From contig REDL01000058.1 in NCBI GenBank assembly GCA_007693505.1, positions 1 to 36,948 on the forward strand: DNA of 36,948 bases. Reading direction: 5' to 3'. This document shows positions 1-8,826 of the stretch, piece after piece. The stretch is from Desulfovibrionales bacterium (GTDB lineage Bacteria > Desulfobacterota > Desulfovibrionia > Desulfovibrionales > Desulfonatronaceae). The position numbers and the translations under genes were made by a program. Numbering within the stretch: the first letter of the stretch is position 1; each line of letters begins with the position of its first letter. Under the pieces are notes generated by a model. The model was not told the DNA's origin. It did no database searches and was given only the letters and a program-made list of their open reading frames with translations.

Positions 1-1
1 C

Positions 2-217
2 CTCGGAGCCATGCAGAATCGGCTCGCCAACACCATCACCAACCTTTCCATCCAGGCTGAAAACCTGATGGCCGCTGAATCCAGAGTATCCGACGCCGAT
101 ATCGCCTTGGAAATGACTACCTTTGTCCGCAACCAGATCCTGACCCAAAGCGCGGTGGCCATGCTTGCCCAGGCCAACTCCCTGCCCAGGATGGCCATGC
201 AAGTGATTCAAGGGTAG
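2..217 (+). CDS. Flagellin, C-terminal fragment
   Basis: The reading frame is open from the window edge and ends at TAG 215-217. The visible 71 residues are the conserved C-terminal D0/D1 helix of bacterial flagellins: the NRL..TI.NLS..AENL segment, then ESR..DAD.A.EM, and the heptad-patterned tail ending in LAQANSLP and MAMQVIQG. Flagellin is exported by the flagellar type III apparatus and polymerises into the filament. The variable middle and the N-terminal D0/D1 half lie outside the window. It ends about 150 bp before the pilus operon, with a strong inverted repeat between them, so it is probably a separate transcription unit. Confidence 0.93.
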   Translation, partial: LGAMQNRLANTITNLSIQAENLMAAESRVSDADIALEMTTFVRNQILTQSAVAMLAQANSLPRMAMQVIQG

Positions 218-230
218 CTGTCACTTGAGG

Positions 231-288
231 GTGCCAGGAAAATTGTTCTTGGACAATTTTCTCGTTCAAATTCAGTCATTCCTGGCAC
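231..288 (+). terminator. Nested inverted repeat after flagellin gene, probable terminator
   Basis: A perfect 10-bp pair (231-240 GTGCCAGGAA with 279-288 TTCCTGGCAC) encloses a perfect 9-bp hairpin (238-246 with 253-261, loop TCTTGG). It lies 14 bp after the flagellin stop codon. There is no good T-tract, so rho-independent termination is plausible but not proven. It would separate flagellin transcription from the pilus operon. Confidence 0.5.
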
Positions 289-368
289 TGGATGTGCATT
301 TCCAGAGGAAACCGGCAGTGTTTTCCGCCGGGCGACCTCCTTTAAACGCATATCCAGGCGGCACAGGC

Positions 369-1733
369 ATGTTACAGGCGCGACGAGCGACAGAATCCAT
401 TGGGCCGGAACAGGCCAGGGACAGATTGCTGGCGTCTTTGGGCCTGGGTTTCAATCCGTTTTCCATTGCCATCAACCAGGACAGCTATTATGAAACCGCG
501 GCCACCCGCCGGATCATGGAGCTGATCGTCTATGGTGCGGAGACCCGCAAAGGGTTTTTGCTGCTCAGCGGCGAAGTGGGGGTGGGGAAGTCCTCCCTGC
601 TGTTGCGGTTGCTGGCCCGGCTGAAAGCCCGGGGTATGGTCACGGCCATGGTGGTCAATTCCCTGCTGGACAAGCGGGAGCTGCTGGAAAGCATTTGCGC
701 GGATTTCGGCTTGAAGCACCGGCCCGGATTGACCACGTCCCACCTGCTGATCGTTCTGCACACGTTTCTTTTGCATCACTTTAAGAAAGGGCGAAATTGC
801 GTCATCCTGGTGGACGAGGCCCATCATCTGGGATTCGAGGCCCTGGAATCCCTGCGCATGTTGGCCAATCTGGAAACCGGCGGGGTGAAGCTGGTCCAGG
901 TGGTCATCTGTGGTCAGCCGGAACTGCGGGAAGAGTTGCGAACCCCTCGGTTGCGTCAATTCGCCAGCCGAATCAGTATTGCCGCTGATCTTCCGGCATT
1001 GTCCAGGGCCGAGACCGGCGGGTATGTGGAATTCAAACTGGCCCAGGCCGGATCGCAGATTCGGCCCTCGCCCCGGGCCCTGGAATTGTTATGGCAAGCC
1101 GCCCAGGGCAACCCCAGGACCGTAAACCTGCTCATGGAGCGCTGTCTATACGCCATGGTGGCCCGAGGGCGAGACGTGATCGACGAGCGGATCATGCAGG
1201 CCGCGATCATGGACCTGGATGCCTGTCGCTCGGGATCAGTTTCAAAGACCAGGTCAATGGCCGGAAAACGAACACGCAGGACCGGTCTGAGCGCTGTTCG
1301 CGGGCTGGGCACGATACTGACGGCCGTAGCGGCCCTGCTGCTTGGCTGGTTCATCGGCCAGGGCGGGGCGTCATCCCTCTTGGGTGAGCGGTCGCCGGTC
1401 GGCTTGGAGCAACCTTTGGCCATGATCGACAGGGCAGAGGAAAAGCCTCAGCTCCGGGATGTCGGCTCCACACTGACGGTGGATGCTCCGGAAGGGATCG
1501 AGGAGGCCCGGCGCATGGCGGACAGGGTTCGCAATGTGGGGCTGGAGGTCTGTGTCGTGCCCCGCGAATCCCAGGGGCAAAAGGGATTTGTTCTGGAACT
1601 TGGGCGGGGTTTGTCTCAGGACCAGGCCCAGGCTCTGGCCAACCATTACTACCGGTATTTCGCGGACACGGTGTATCTGGAAACGCCAGGGCCGGGGCTG
1701 AGCCATTCGGAGCCCCTGTATTGTCCTGAGTAG
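369..1733 (+). CDS. mshM: ExeA/MshM-type AAA+ ATPase with C-terminal periplasmic domain
   Basis: A 454-residue protein of the GspA/ExeA/MshM family, inner-membrane ATPases that help assemble the secretin or pilus machine across the peptidoglycan. The N-terminal AAA domain has a Walker A motif GEVGVGKSS near residue 68 and a Walker B motif ending VDEAHH near residue 147. One membrane segment follows at about residues 312-332. The last ~90 residues look like a SPOR-like domain (repeated alpha/beta pattern, LELGRGLSQDQAQALA). I chose ATG 369 because the frame upstream to a TTG at 225 runs through the flagellin terminator hairpin and has no family-like sequence. It opens an operon with the E, G, I, K, L and N type genes. 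Confidence 0.8.
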   Translation: MLQARRATESIGPEQARDRLLASLGLGFNPFSIAINQDSYYETAATRRIMELIVYGAETRKGFLLLSGEVGVGKSSLLLRLLARLKARGMVTAMVVNSLLDKRELLESICADFGLKHRPGLTTSHLLIVLHTFLLHHFKKGRNCVILVDEAHHLGFEALESLRMLANLETGGVKLVQVVICGQPELREELRTPRLRQFASRISIAADLPALSRAETGGYVEFKLAQAGSQIRPSPRALELLWQAAQGNPRTVNLLMERCLYAMVARGRDVIDERIMQAAIMDLDACRSGSVSKTRSMAGKRTRRTGLSAVRGLGTILTAVAALLLGWFIGQGGASSLLGERSPVGLEQPLAMIDRAEEKPQLRDVGSTLTVDAPEGIEEARRMADRVRNVGLEVCVVPRESQGQKGFVLELGRGLSQDQAQALANHYYRYFADTVYLETPGPGLSHSEPLYCPE

Positions 1734-1801
1734 GCAGGAAGAGGGAACCGCCCGCTACCCACCATTGACCATGCCTTCAACCGATCCCGGAATCATTCAT
1801 C

Positions 1802-3460
1802 ATGAGCACCGAGCCTCGACGCAAACTGGGTGAAATGTTGGTGGCGGCCGGGCTGGCCAGACCGTCGCACATTGCCTACGCCCTGGTGGTTCAGGAGGCC
1901 ACCCGGCAGCGGATCGGGGAGGTGTTGTCGTCCTTGGGGCTGGTGGCTGAGAACGACGTCTACACCATGCTGGGTCGCCAGCACGGACTGCCGGTGGTCC
2001 AGCTGGCCCGGGACATGCTGGACCTGGACGGCGTGGAGCGGCTGGGCAAGGGGCGCTGTTTGTCCCTGGGTCTGGCTCCGGTCCGGATCAACGGCAAGTC
2101 CGCGGTGGTCGGGCCGGAACTGATGGACGAGAGGCGACGCGAGGCCCTGGCCTCGGCCTACCAGCGAGTGCCGCCCTATGCCTTGACCCCTCGGTCCGTT
2201 TTCGAGGACGTTCTGGCCGGACATGTGGCTTTCAAAAAGGCTTCCCTGGAAGAGACGCTGCGTCGGGAAATCCAGGCCCTGGCCGAGGACGAGAGCCAGA
2301 CCCGGGCTCCGGGCGAGTGCATCAACGCCATCCTGCATCTGGCTGCCACCAGCCAGGCCACGGATATTCATTTCCAACCCATGCCCAGCGGCATCGGGGT
2401 GGCCTTGCGTGTTGACGGCATATTGCAGCAGCGCCTGCACCTGCCGGCGGAACTGGCCCGAATGATCAACGCCTTGAAATTCAGGGCCGGGATGGACATG
2501 GGTGAGCAGCGTCTGCCTCAGGATGGCCGCTTTTCCGTGGAACTCTTCGGCAAGGGCTACGATGTCCGCGTCTCCACAGTGGCCACGCCCTACGGCGAAG
2601 ACGTGGTCCTTCGCCTGCTGCCCAAGCGGCGGACCGCCCTGACCCTGACCTCCCTGGGCTTTTTTCCCGAGGACCGCAACCGCCTGGAGACGGCGTTTCG
2701 CGAACCGGCCGGAGTGGTCATTCTGGCTGGACCCACTGGAGCAGGCAAGTCTACGACCATGGTCGCGGGTCTCAGCTCCCTGGATCTGACCGCCCTGAAA
2801 GTGCTCACCGTGGAAAATCCCATCGAGCACGTGGTGCCCATGGCCCGGCAGACCCAGGTGAATACCGAGGCCGGGTATACCTTTGAAACGGCCATGCGCC
2901 AGTTTCTGCGCCACGACCCGGACGTGATCCTCGTTGGGGAGATCCGGGATACGGCCACGGCCCGCACGGCCATGACCGCGGCCCTGACCGGACACCTGGT
3001 TCTGACCACGGTCCATGCCACCACGGCTGCCGGGGTTCTGGCCCGGCTACGCACGTTTGATATCGACCCGCTGACCATGGCCGAAACCCTGGTCAGCATT
3101 GTCAGTCAGCGTCTTGTCCGGGTTCCCTGTCCGCGATGTGGCGCCAAACGATCCGGGTACCAGCAACCGGCTCCTGATGTGGTGGAAGCGGGAAACGAGG
3201 GCGCTCTTGAATGCGCGGACTGTTCCGGTACCGGCTACAAGGGGCGCACGGTGATTTATGAAATCTTGGATTTTGATGCCGGACTCAAGGCCCTGGTGCT
3301 CAGCGGCGCGTCTCCGGAAGATCTGGTGACCGCGGCCCGACAACGTGGCTTCCTGGGCATGCTTGAGGTCGGTCGCAAGAAGGTGGCCCTGGGCCAAACC
3401 ACCCAGGAGGAGTTGCGCCGGGTTTTGGGGCGTACAGCTGATGCCTCGCCACCCGGGTAA
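1802..3460 (+). CDS. mshE: GspE/PilB/MshE-type assembly ATPase
   Basis: A 552-residue secretion/pilus extension ATPase, the cytoplasmic hexamer that powers pilin or pseudopilin insertion. The N-terminal GspE-II domain (residues 1-130) starts LGEMLVAAGLA and includes the usual LGLV...L.....LPVV pattern. The catalytic domain has Walker A GPTGAGKSTT near residue 310, the Asp box region ENPIEHV, Walker B VILVGEIRD, and the His box HLVLTTVHATT. A zinc-binding tetracysteine knuckle (CPRC...CADC) sits near residue 440-480, as in MshE, PilB and GspE. The order M-E-G matches MSHA-like loci. The following 138 bp contain a hexamer-phased repeat. Confidence 0.93.
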   Translation: MSTEPRRKLGEMLVAAGLARPSHIAYALVVQEATRQRIGEVLSSLGLVAENDVYTMLGRQHGLPVVQLARDMLDLDGVERLGKGRCLSLGLAPVRINGKSAVVGPELMDERRREALASAYQRVPPYALTPRSVFEDVLAGHVAFKKASLEETLRREIQALAEDESQTRAPGECINAILHLAATSQATDIHFQPMPSGIGVALRVDGILQQRLHLPAELARMINALKFRAGMDMGEQRLPQDGRFSVELFGKGYDVRVSTVATPYGEDVVLRLLPKRRTALTLTSLGFFPEDRNRLETAFREPAGVVILAGPTGAGKSTTMVAGLSSLDLTALKVLTVENPIEHVVPMARQTQVNTEAGYTFETAMRQFLRHDPDVILVGEIRDTATARTAMTAALTGHLVLTTVHATTAAGVLARLRTFDIDPLTMAETLVSIVSQRLVRVPCPRCGAKRSGYQQPAPDVVEAGNEGALECADCSGTGYKGRTVIYEILDFDAGLKALVLSGASPEDLVTAARQRGFLGMLEVGRKKVALGQTTQEELRRVLGRTADASPPG

Positions 3461-3470
3461 TCCAGGCTTC

Positions 3471-3566
3471 ATCGCGGTCGGAATCGGAATCGGAATTGGC
3501 ATCGGGATTCAGACAGGCAATCATGACACGTTTTATGTCGACGCCGACGCTGTATCGATTCGGAAT
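3471..3566. repeat. Hexamer-phased ATCG element, copy 1 (inside pilus operon)
   Basis: Between mshE and mshG the bases GGAATC recur every six positions (3480-3511), followed by about 25 bases of other sequence and then a second arm with TCG/GAC every six bases (3538-3563). The two arms are roughly complementary in the same hexamer phase. The same kind of element occurs at 4848, 29927 and 31488. It encodes no credible protein. Confidence 0.6.
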
Positions 3567-3598
3567 TTGAAATGGAAAGCAGGCAGGAAAGGCGGATA

Positions 3599-4822
3599 AT
3601 GGCTTCGTATAGGTTTCATCGCTTGACGGCAGCCGGACTTCCCGAACGGGGAATGCTGCGGCTGGCTTCCGGCGATCCGGTGACCGCCATGGAATATCTG
3701 GAACGGGACGGGTCCGTGGTCCTGAAGGTGACCCCTGTCCCCGCCCTGTTCCGCTTCTGGGCCCGGCTGAGTGTCTATGGGTTCCAGGGCGTTTCCCGCT
3801 CCGAGACTGCTCAATGCCTGGAAACCCTGGCCGCGTACCTGGCCAGCGGTATTGCCCTGGCCGACGCGCTGGGAGACCTGCGCACCCAAACCAGGGAACC
3901 GGAGTTGCGCCAGGTTCTCGGACATCTGCTGGTGGATGTCAGCTCCGGCGTGGCCTTGAGCCGGGCCATGGCCCGGCACGAACACATTTTCAGTCCGGTG
4001 ACGACGACCATGGTCGGAGTGGGCGAGGAAGTGGGCGAACTGTCGGCCCAAATCAGGGCAGCGGCGGAGCATCTGCGCCATATGGAGGAGATCGCCAAGC
4101 TGGCCCGGCGGACCCTGGTTTACCCGGTAATCACTCTCAGCGTGCTGCTGGGGGTGCTTCTGTTCTGGGTTTTGATGGTGGTTCCGGCCCTGGCAGGCAC
4201 TTTTGAGGATCTGGGCAGGGAGTTGCCCGGAACCATGCGGTTCATGCTGGGCGTATCAGCAATGTTGCACGAGCACGGCCTGGCCTTGGCCATGGCGTTG
4301 GGACTGGCCGTGCCACTGCTTTGGCTGACCGTCAAAAAGTCAACGCTGGTCCGTGGCTGGCGAGACAAGCTGTCGATCCGGTTGCCGTTTGTGGGGCCCG
4401 TTGTGGCCCAGGCCGCGGCAGCCCGGGCTCTGGAGCTCCTGGGGGTGCTGCTGGGCAATGGAGTGGCGCCGGATAAATCCCTGGATCTGACCTGCAAGGC
4501 CACGCACAACGCCCACTACCGGGACATACTGAAACGAGCCCGCCGTCTGATCAGCGGCGGAGTGCCCCTGTCCACGGCTTTGGCCCGGAGCAAGGGCTTT
4601 GACGATGCTGCCGTTCGCCTGTTGCATGCCGGGGAGCGTACCGGGCGGCTCAAGGAGCAGTGTGAGGCGGCGGCTGCGGAATATCGGCGACGACTGAGCC
4701 ATTCGGTGCAAATGCTTTCCAAGATGGTGGAACCAATCTTGCTTGTAGTGCTTACCCTTTTATTGGCTTTTTTCATTCTGGGCTTCCTGGCCCCGATATA
4801 CCAGACCCTGGGGGGAATGTAG
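3599..4822 (+). CDS. mshG: GspF/PilC/MshG-type inner-membrane platform protein
   Basis: A 407-residue polytopic platform protein that couples the assembly ATPase to the growing pilus. It has the duplicated GspF domain: the first copy begins FQGVSRSETAQCLETLAAYLASGIALADAL and the second AAAARALELLGVLLGNGVAPDKSLDL. Hydrophobic segments lie around VYPVITLSVLLGVLLFWVLMVVPAL, GLALAMALGLAVPLLWL, and the C-terminal ILLVVLTLLLAFFILGFLAPIYQ, the usual three-helix topology. I chose ATG 3599, which follows AGGAAAGG at good distance, over the ATG nine codons upstream. It follows mshE in the same operon and is flanked on both sides by hexamer-phased repeats. Confidence 0.92.
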   Translation: MASYRFHRLTAAGLPERGMLRLASGDPVTAMEYLERDGSVVLKVTPVPALFRFWARLSVYGFQGVSRSETAQCLETLAAYLASGIALADALGDLRTQTREPELRQVLGHLLVDVSSGVALSRAMARHEHIFSPVTTTMVGVGEEVGELSAQIRAAAEHLRHMEEIAKLARRTLVYPVITLSVLLGVLLFWVLMVVPALAGTFEDLGRELPGTMRFMLGVSAMLHEHGLALAMALGLAVPLLWLTVKKSTLVRGWRDKLSIRLPFVGPVVAQAAAARALELLGVLLGNGVAPDKSLDLTCKATHNAHYRDILKRARRLISGGVPLSTALARSKGFDDAAVRLLHAGERTGRLKEQCEAAAAEYRRRLSHSVQMLSKMVEPILLVVLTLLLAFFILGFLAPIYQTLGGM

Positions 4823-4847
4823 CCAGGGCTGATTTTCGTTAACTTTT

Positions 4848-4906
4848 CCGATTTCGAGAGCGATTTCGACCCGATCACAATCTCAATGGCGATACGGATA
4901 CCGGCA
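4848..4906. repeat. Hexamer-phased ATCG element, copy 2 (inside pilus operon)
   Basis: After mshG, CGATTTCGAGAGCGATTTCG (4849-4868) repeats the CGATTT unit at 12-base spacing. A second arm, GGCGATACGGATACCGG (4888-4904), is broadly its inverse. It belongs to the same family as the elements at 3471, 29927 and 31488. Confidence 0.55.
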
Positions 4907-4920
4907 ATGGAGAACCTGGC

Positions 4921-5382
4921 ATGCACGGCCTTTTGATCCGATCCCTTTGCACGGCACTGGCCGTGGGTGTCCTTTTTGCCGGGGTGTTTTTTGCCCAGTC
5001 CGGCTATCGGAATCAGGCCCGGGCCCAGGCAGCGTTGGATCGGGTTCAGCTGGAGCTTGCGGAAATGGAGCGCCAGCGTGTTGCTCTGGAAACGGCTCAA
5101 AGGCGCCTGGACCAGGCCGGAATGGTTTTGAGCGGCCTGGGGCCCGTTCCAGGGGCCTGGACCAGCTTCCCCCTGGTGACGCGAGCCGTGCTGGACCAAG
5201 AGCAGACGGGCAGGATTCTGGCGTTGCTGGGCCGGCGGGAGGATTGGACCATTTTGCGTACAGAATCCCTGACCCTGCGCCCGGAGTGCGGCCTGGAACC
5301 CTGCCAGCAGTTCTTCGTGGACTTGCAGGCCGTGGTTTTCGCTCCGGTTCCGGCCTGGAGTAAACCCCTGGAGGGGCCTTGA
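4921..5382 (+). CDS. Small bitopic pilus-assembly protein, MshJ/PilO-like by position
   Basis: A 153-residue protein with a short cytoplasmic start, one membrane helix at about residues 9-26 (LCTALAVGVLFAGVFFA), then a Gln/Glu/Arg-rich heptad stretch (residues 32-68) that should form a coiled coil, and a small C-terminal domain containing two close cysteines (ECGLEPC). This is the shape of PilN/PilO/GspM/MshJ inner-membrane alignment proteins, but no family motif is strong enough to name it. Its TGA overlaps the ATG of the next gene by one base, so translation is probably coupled. Function is inferred from position only. Confidence 0.6.
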   Translation: MHGLLIRSLCTALAVGVLFAGVFFAQSGYRNQARAQAALDRVQLELAEMERQRVALETAQRRLDQAGMVLSGLGPVPGAWTSFPLVTRAVLDQEQTGRILALLGRREDWTILRTESLTLRPECGLEPCQQFFVDLQAVVFAPVPAWSKPLEGP

Positions 5383-6731
5383 TGGCCCGGGTATATCTGG
5401 AAACCGGGAGTGCCCGGTATCAGATGGACAAGGGCCGGTTGCTGCCAGTGGAGACCTGGGGACAGGGCTTTGCCCACGTCTTTACCACGCATGACCGGGA
5501 CTGGAGCTTCGGCGTGCTGGAGGTTCAGGGCCCGCTGAAGTTTGCCGAGCCGCTGGTCCGTCGCGTGTTGCGTGAGCGTCGGGAGCTGACCGAGGGCGAT
5601 CGGCTTCTGCTCTATCGGGTGGTTCGTATGGGTGACCGCCTGCAGGCAGTGTATGGGATCATTTCCGGTGAGCGCTACAATGCCCTGACCCTGGTTCGGG
5701 ACGAGCATATCGACGGGATGGCGCTGTTCGATGCCGTATCCGTGGTCCTGGGGCTCCTTCAGGGGTGTCGCCCCGGCAGGGCACGGGGCGTGGTCGTGCT
5801 GACACCAGGTTCCGCGGTGGTAGGTATCGGGGATTGTCGAACCTGTCACTGGCTGGTGCCCATGGTGGTGCAGGATGGCCGGCTCGAGCCGGTTCTGGAG
5901 CGGATCAGGGCCGAGGCGGCCTGGCGAAAGTTGGCCATTCACGGCATCGATCTGGTCCGCGCTCTGGACGATTCCGGGGCCACGGTTCTGCCTGGAGATG
6001 CGCGGCAATGGCCAACGCGTGAGGTTCTGCTGGGCAAGGACCGATTCCTCTCCAGCCTGGAGGCCCTGTTTCCCGAGCTGCCCCTGGGGTGCAATCCCAT
6101 CACCAGGGAAGAACGTCTGTATCGGCCTCTGGAGCGTGCCGAGCCATTGGCCTGGGCCCTCATGGCCATGGCCGGGATCATGTTGTTCGGGGTTGGGTAC
6201 TGGCAGAAGGAGCAGGCCGCGGAGATCGAAACCCGGACTGTCGCTCTGCGCGGTCAGTTGCAACGGGTGTCCGTACCTGTCCAGGGTGTTTCCTCCGGTG
6301 ATGCTCCGGCAAAGGGGCTGGCTGCCCATCCATCTTGGGCGGAGCTGCACCGGCTCTCCACAGCCGTGGGCCCGGCTCTGGACCGCCCCCTGGCCGGAGA
6401 GGCACTGGCCCGATTGGCCACGGCCAATCAGGGGCTGGGGCGGATTTCCGAAATCGTGATCACGGAAGGCCCGGACGCCCTGCTTCTGCGGATCTCCGGA
6501 GGCCTGCCCCAGGATAGGCCACGAAATTCAGCCGGTGTACCCTCTGGAGCTCAGGATGCCGGAGCCGTGTTTCAGCGGTTTCTTCTGGGATTGTCTGCAC
6601 AGGGGTTTACGGTTGAGGAACGGCTGCTGGAGCTGACGTCCGATAAAGCGATGTTCACGGTCACCGCAGCCCTGGGCAGGGATATCCGAGGCAGAACCTC
6701 TGCCGGACCGGGGTTGGAGGTCGGGCCATGA
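5382..6731 (+). CDS. mshI: MshI/GspL-like pilus assembly protein (actin-like N-domain plus membrane helix)
   Basis: A 449-residue protein. The first ~250 residues are soluble and resemble the actin-like cytoplasmic half of GspL/PilM/MshI (RVYLETGSARYQ..., then a stretch of small beta strands ending VVLTPGSAVVGIGD). A single hydrophobic helix follows (about residues 254-270, LAWALMAMAGIMLFGVGYW) with a coiled-coil start after it (AAEIETRTVALRGQL), then a PilN-like periplasmic tail. That layout is typical of MshI and GspL fusions. I chose ATG 5382, which overlaps the preceding stop (TGATG), instead of the TTG one codon earlier. The family call is moderate; the order I-K-L-N downstream supports it. 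Confidence 0.6.
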   Translation: MARVYLETGSARYQMDKGRLLPVETWGQGFAHVFTTHDRDWSFGVLEVQGPLKFAEPLVRRVLRERRELTEGDRLLLYRVVRMGDRLQAVYGIISGERYNALTLVRDEHIDGMALFDAVSVVLGLLQGCRPGRARGVVVLTPGSAVVGIGDCRTCHWLVPMVVQDGRLEPVLERIRAEAAWRKLAIHGIDLVRALDDSGATVLPGDARQWPTREVLLGKDRFLSSLEALFPELPLGCNPITREERLYRPLERAEPLAWALMAMAGIMLFGVGYWQKEQAAEIETRTVALRGQLQRVSVPVQGVSSGDAPAKGLAAHPSWAELHRLSTAVGPALDRPLAGEALARLATANQGLGRISEIVITEGPDALLLRISGGLPQDRPRNSAGVPSGAQDAGAVFQRFLLGLSAQGFTVEERLLELTSDKAMFTVTAALGRDIRGRTSAGPGLEVGP

Positions 6732-7219
6732 CATTTTTTCGCCGGATGATTCCCCTGCGCTGGCTGATGATGCTGGTCTGTGCCGGACTGGCCTCGGCCA
6801 TGCTCTGGAATACCCTGGCCGACGAGAACACGAGGCGCGCCGTGATGGATCAGGACCGGGACAAGAAGTTGCAGCAGGTCGAGAACCTTTTGGCTGTGGC
6901 CCACGGCATGGCAAGTGTGCGCAATGCGCCCTCGGCCCCGGAACTGTCCGCCCTGTTCACGGTCAAGGCACCGGTTATGCCGATCCCTACGATTGCAACA
7001 CGGGCTCCAGCGCCACAGCCCATGGCCTTTGCCGTGGATATGATCATTGCCGCCGGGGATCAGGGCCGGGCCATCATTTCCGGGCGACTGACACGTCCAG
7101 GGGATGTGCTCCGGGACGGTTCCCGGGTTTTGAGCATCCAGGCTGACGGCGTCATCCTGGAGCGACAAGGCCGGACACGCCGACTGGCGGCCCCGTCGGG
7201 CCGCATCGATTCGCCATAG
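6728..7219 (+). CDS. mshK: MshK/PilP/GspC-like periplasmic linker protein
   Basis: A 163-residue protein that starts with ATGA overlapping the end of mshI. It has an N-terminal membrane helix (residues 9-26, LRWLMMLVCAGLASAMLW), a Pro/Ala-rich linker, and a C-terminal small beta domain (about 110-158) with the pattern ISGRLTRPGDVLRDGSRVLSIQADGVILERQGRTRRL. That pattern is typical of the HR/PilP-type domains that link the inner-membrane platform to the secretin. It sits immediately before the secretin gene, as mshK does in MSHA loci. Confidence 0.68.
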   Translation: MTFFRRMIPLRWLMMLVCAGLASAMLWNTLADENTRRAVMDQDRDKKLQQVENLLAVAHGMASVRNAPSAPELSALFTVKAPVMPIPTIATRAPAPQPMAFAVDMIIAAGDQGRAIISGRLTRPGDVLRDGSRVLSIQADGVILERQGRTRRLAAPSGRIDSP

Positions 7220-7230
7220 AGGGAGGAAGT

Positions 7231-8826
7231 ATGCGTAAGCCCCAATTAGATCTGACCCGGAGCCTTCCCCTTGGACAGCTGATCGTCATGGTTCTCCTGG
7301 CCTGGATTGCATCCGGCTGCGTCTCGCCCGCGCAGCAACCCATCCCCGCGGATGGCGGCCACGCATCCCTTGTGGAGCATGTGGCGGAAATCCGCGCCCT
7401 GCGGGATCGGCAGCAGGCCCTGAATCAAGGACGGAGCGCGGCCGAACCGCTGCAGCCAATCCTGCCCGTGGCCGATCCGCTGGACGGGATGCGGGTCACG
7501 CTTTCGGCCCAGGACCAGCGGCTTACGGACGTACTTTACGCACTGGCGGACAGTGTCGGCCTGAGCCTGGTGATCAACCCGGACGTTCGGCTCGCGGACA
7601 GGGTGACCATCCGGCTGGTGGATACGCCGGCGTCCACGGTTTTGGACAGCCTGCTGGCGTCCCATGACGTGGCCTATGAGCGCCGGGACAATTTTTTGGT
7701 CATCCAGCGATACATCGAGCAGGCCTACGAGCTGGGCTTTCTGAATCGGGAGGTTAAGGTCTCCCTGGATGCCGGGGGCGATATTCTCGGGAACACGAAC
7801 CTCATGAGCCGCGGAAATGATCGTGATACTCGCAGATCCGAGAGCAGAGGCACCAATGCCTTCAAGATTTCCTCCAGCATGGGGCAGGGCATTACGGACA
7901 ACTCGCTGTACGGGATGCTGCACTCAAACATCCAGGACATTATCGGTTCGCATGGAAATCAGGACGCCTCGGGCCAATACTTCACTCTGGACCCCACAGC
8001 GGGAACCCTCTATGTCCGGGCCACGCCGTCCCGGCATCGGGCCGTGGCCGATCTGGTCCGCAACATCAAGCGCAAGGTCTCCCGGCAGGTCGTCATCGAC
8101 GCCTGGATGGTGGAGGTACGCCTTTCATCGGAGTACCGTCTGGGTGTTGACTGGCAACTCCTGACGCATTGGCTGTCCAATTTGCGGGGGGTGAGGCTGG
8201 AAGCCGGTTGGAACGCGCCCGTGGGTGGACAGTCCCCGATGTTCGTGGCCGGGGCGTCAACCATTGGGAATGAGGCCACCGCGGCCTCGGCCACCATGGA
8301 GGCCCTGGAGCGCTTCGGCCAGGTCAGCCTGATTTCCAGCCCGCATGTCCGGGTCAAGCACGGCCAGCCGGCCCTGTTCACATCCGGTCGCACCCAGAAT
8401 TATGTCCACAGCCTGTCCCGGGATCGGGCCATCGATGTGGACCGGGAGACCTTCAGCGTGGAAGTGCGCAGTCTTTTCGACGGCATCATGCTCGGCGTGG
8501 TGCCGTATGTGGATGACCACGGTGTCGTGGATCTGCATGTCTATCCCGTGGAAAGCCAGGTCAATCCGGCAAGCCTGGAACTGGTGGACATCACGGGAAG
8601 CGGAGACCGCATCACCCTGCCTGAGGTCTCCGTGCGCAACATTACCACCAATGTCCGGGCCAGGGATGGGGATACCGTGGTGTTGGGAGGGTTGATCGGC
8701 AAAACCGATTCCCGCAATCGCAGCGGCTTGATTGCAGCGTCCCGCTTTCCGCTTACCGGGGTCAACACCGGGCAGGCCAACATATCGGAATTGGTGATCA
8801 TCATGGATATTCGGGTGGTGGATTGA
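7231..8826 (+). CDS. mshL: Outer-membrane secretin, MshL/GspD family lipoprotein
   Basis: A 531-residue secretin that forms the gated outer-membrane ring through which the pilus or substrate passes. It carries a lipoprotein signal with lipobox IASGC (Cys30). A STN/N0 domain lies at about residues 85-150 (VTLSAQDQRLTDVLYALADSVGLSLVINPDV), then an N1/short-domain region (TLYVRATPSRHRAVADLVRNIKRKVSRQVVIDAWMVEV), then the secretin C-domain with SLISSPHVRVKHGQPALFTSG, the LPEVSVRN box and VVLGGLIG. A polar insert at about residues 185-245 (RGNDRDTRRSESRGTN) is typical of MshL. It has an RBS GGAGGAAGT before ATG 7231. The mshN-type gene overlaps its end. Confidence 0.92.
   Translation: MRKPQLDLTRSLPLGQLIVMVLLAWIASGCVSPAQQPIPADGGHASLVEHVAEIRALRDRQQALNQGRSAAEPLQPILPVADPLDGMRVTLSAQDQRLTDVLYALADSVGLSLVINPDVRLADRVTIRLVDTPASTVLDSLLASHDVAYERRDNFLVIQRYIEQAYELGFLNREVKVSLDAGGDILGNTNLMSRGNDRDTRRSESRGTNAFKISSSMGQGITDNSLYGMLHSNIQDIIGSHGNQDASGQYFTLDPTAGTLYVRATPSRHRAVADLVRNIKRKVSRQVVIDAWMVEVRLSSEYRLGVDWQLLTHWLSNLRGVRLEAGWNAPVGGQSPMFVAGASTIGNEATAASATMEALERFGQVSLISSPHVRVKHGQPALFTSGRTQNYVHSLSRDRAIDVDRETFSVEVRSLFDGIMLGVVPYVDDHGVVDLHVYPVESQVNPASLELVDITGSGDRITLPEVSVRNITTNVRARDGDTVVLGGLIGKTDSRNRSGLIAASRFPLTGVNTGQANISELVIIMDIRVVD

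Noticed and set aside
225-368. TTG start giving a 502-residue form of the ExeA/MshM-type ATPase
   Set aside because: The added 48 codons run through the flagellin terminator hairpin and have no family-like sequence; ATG 369 gives a normal N-terminus.
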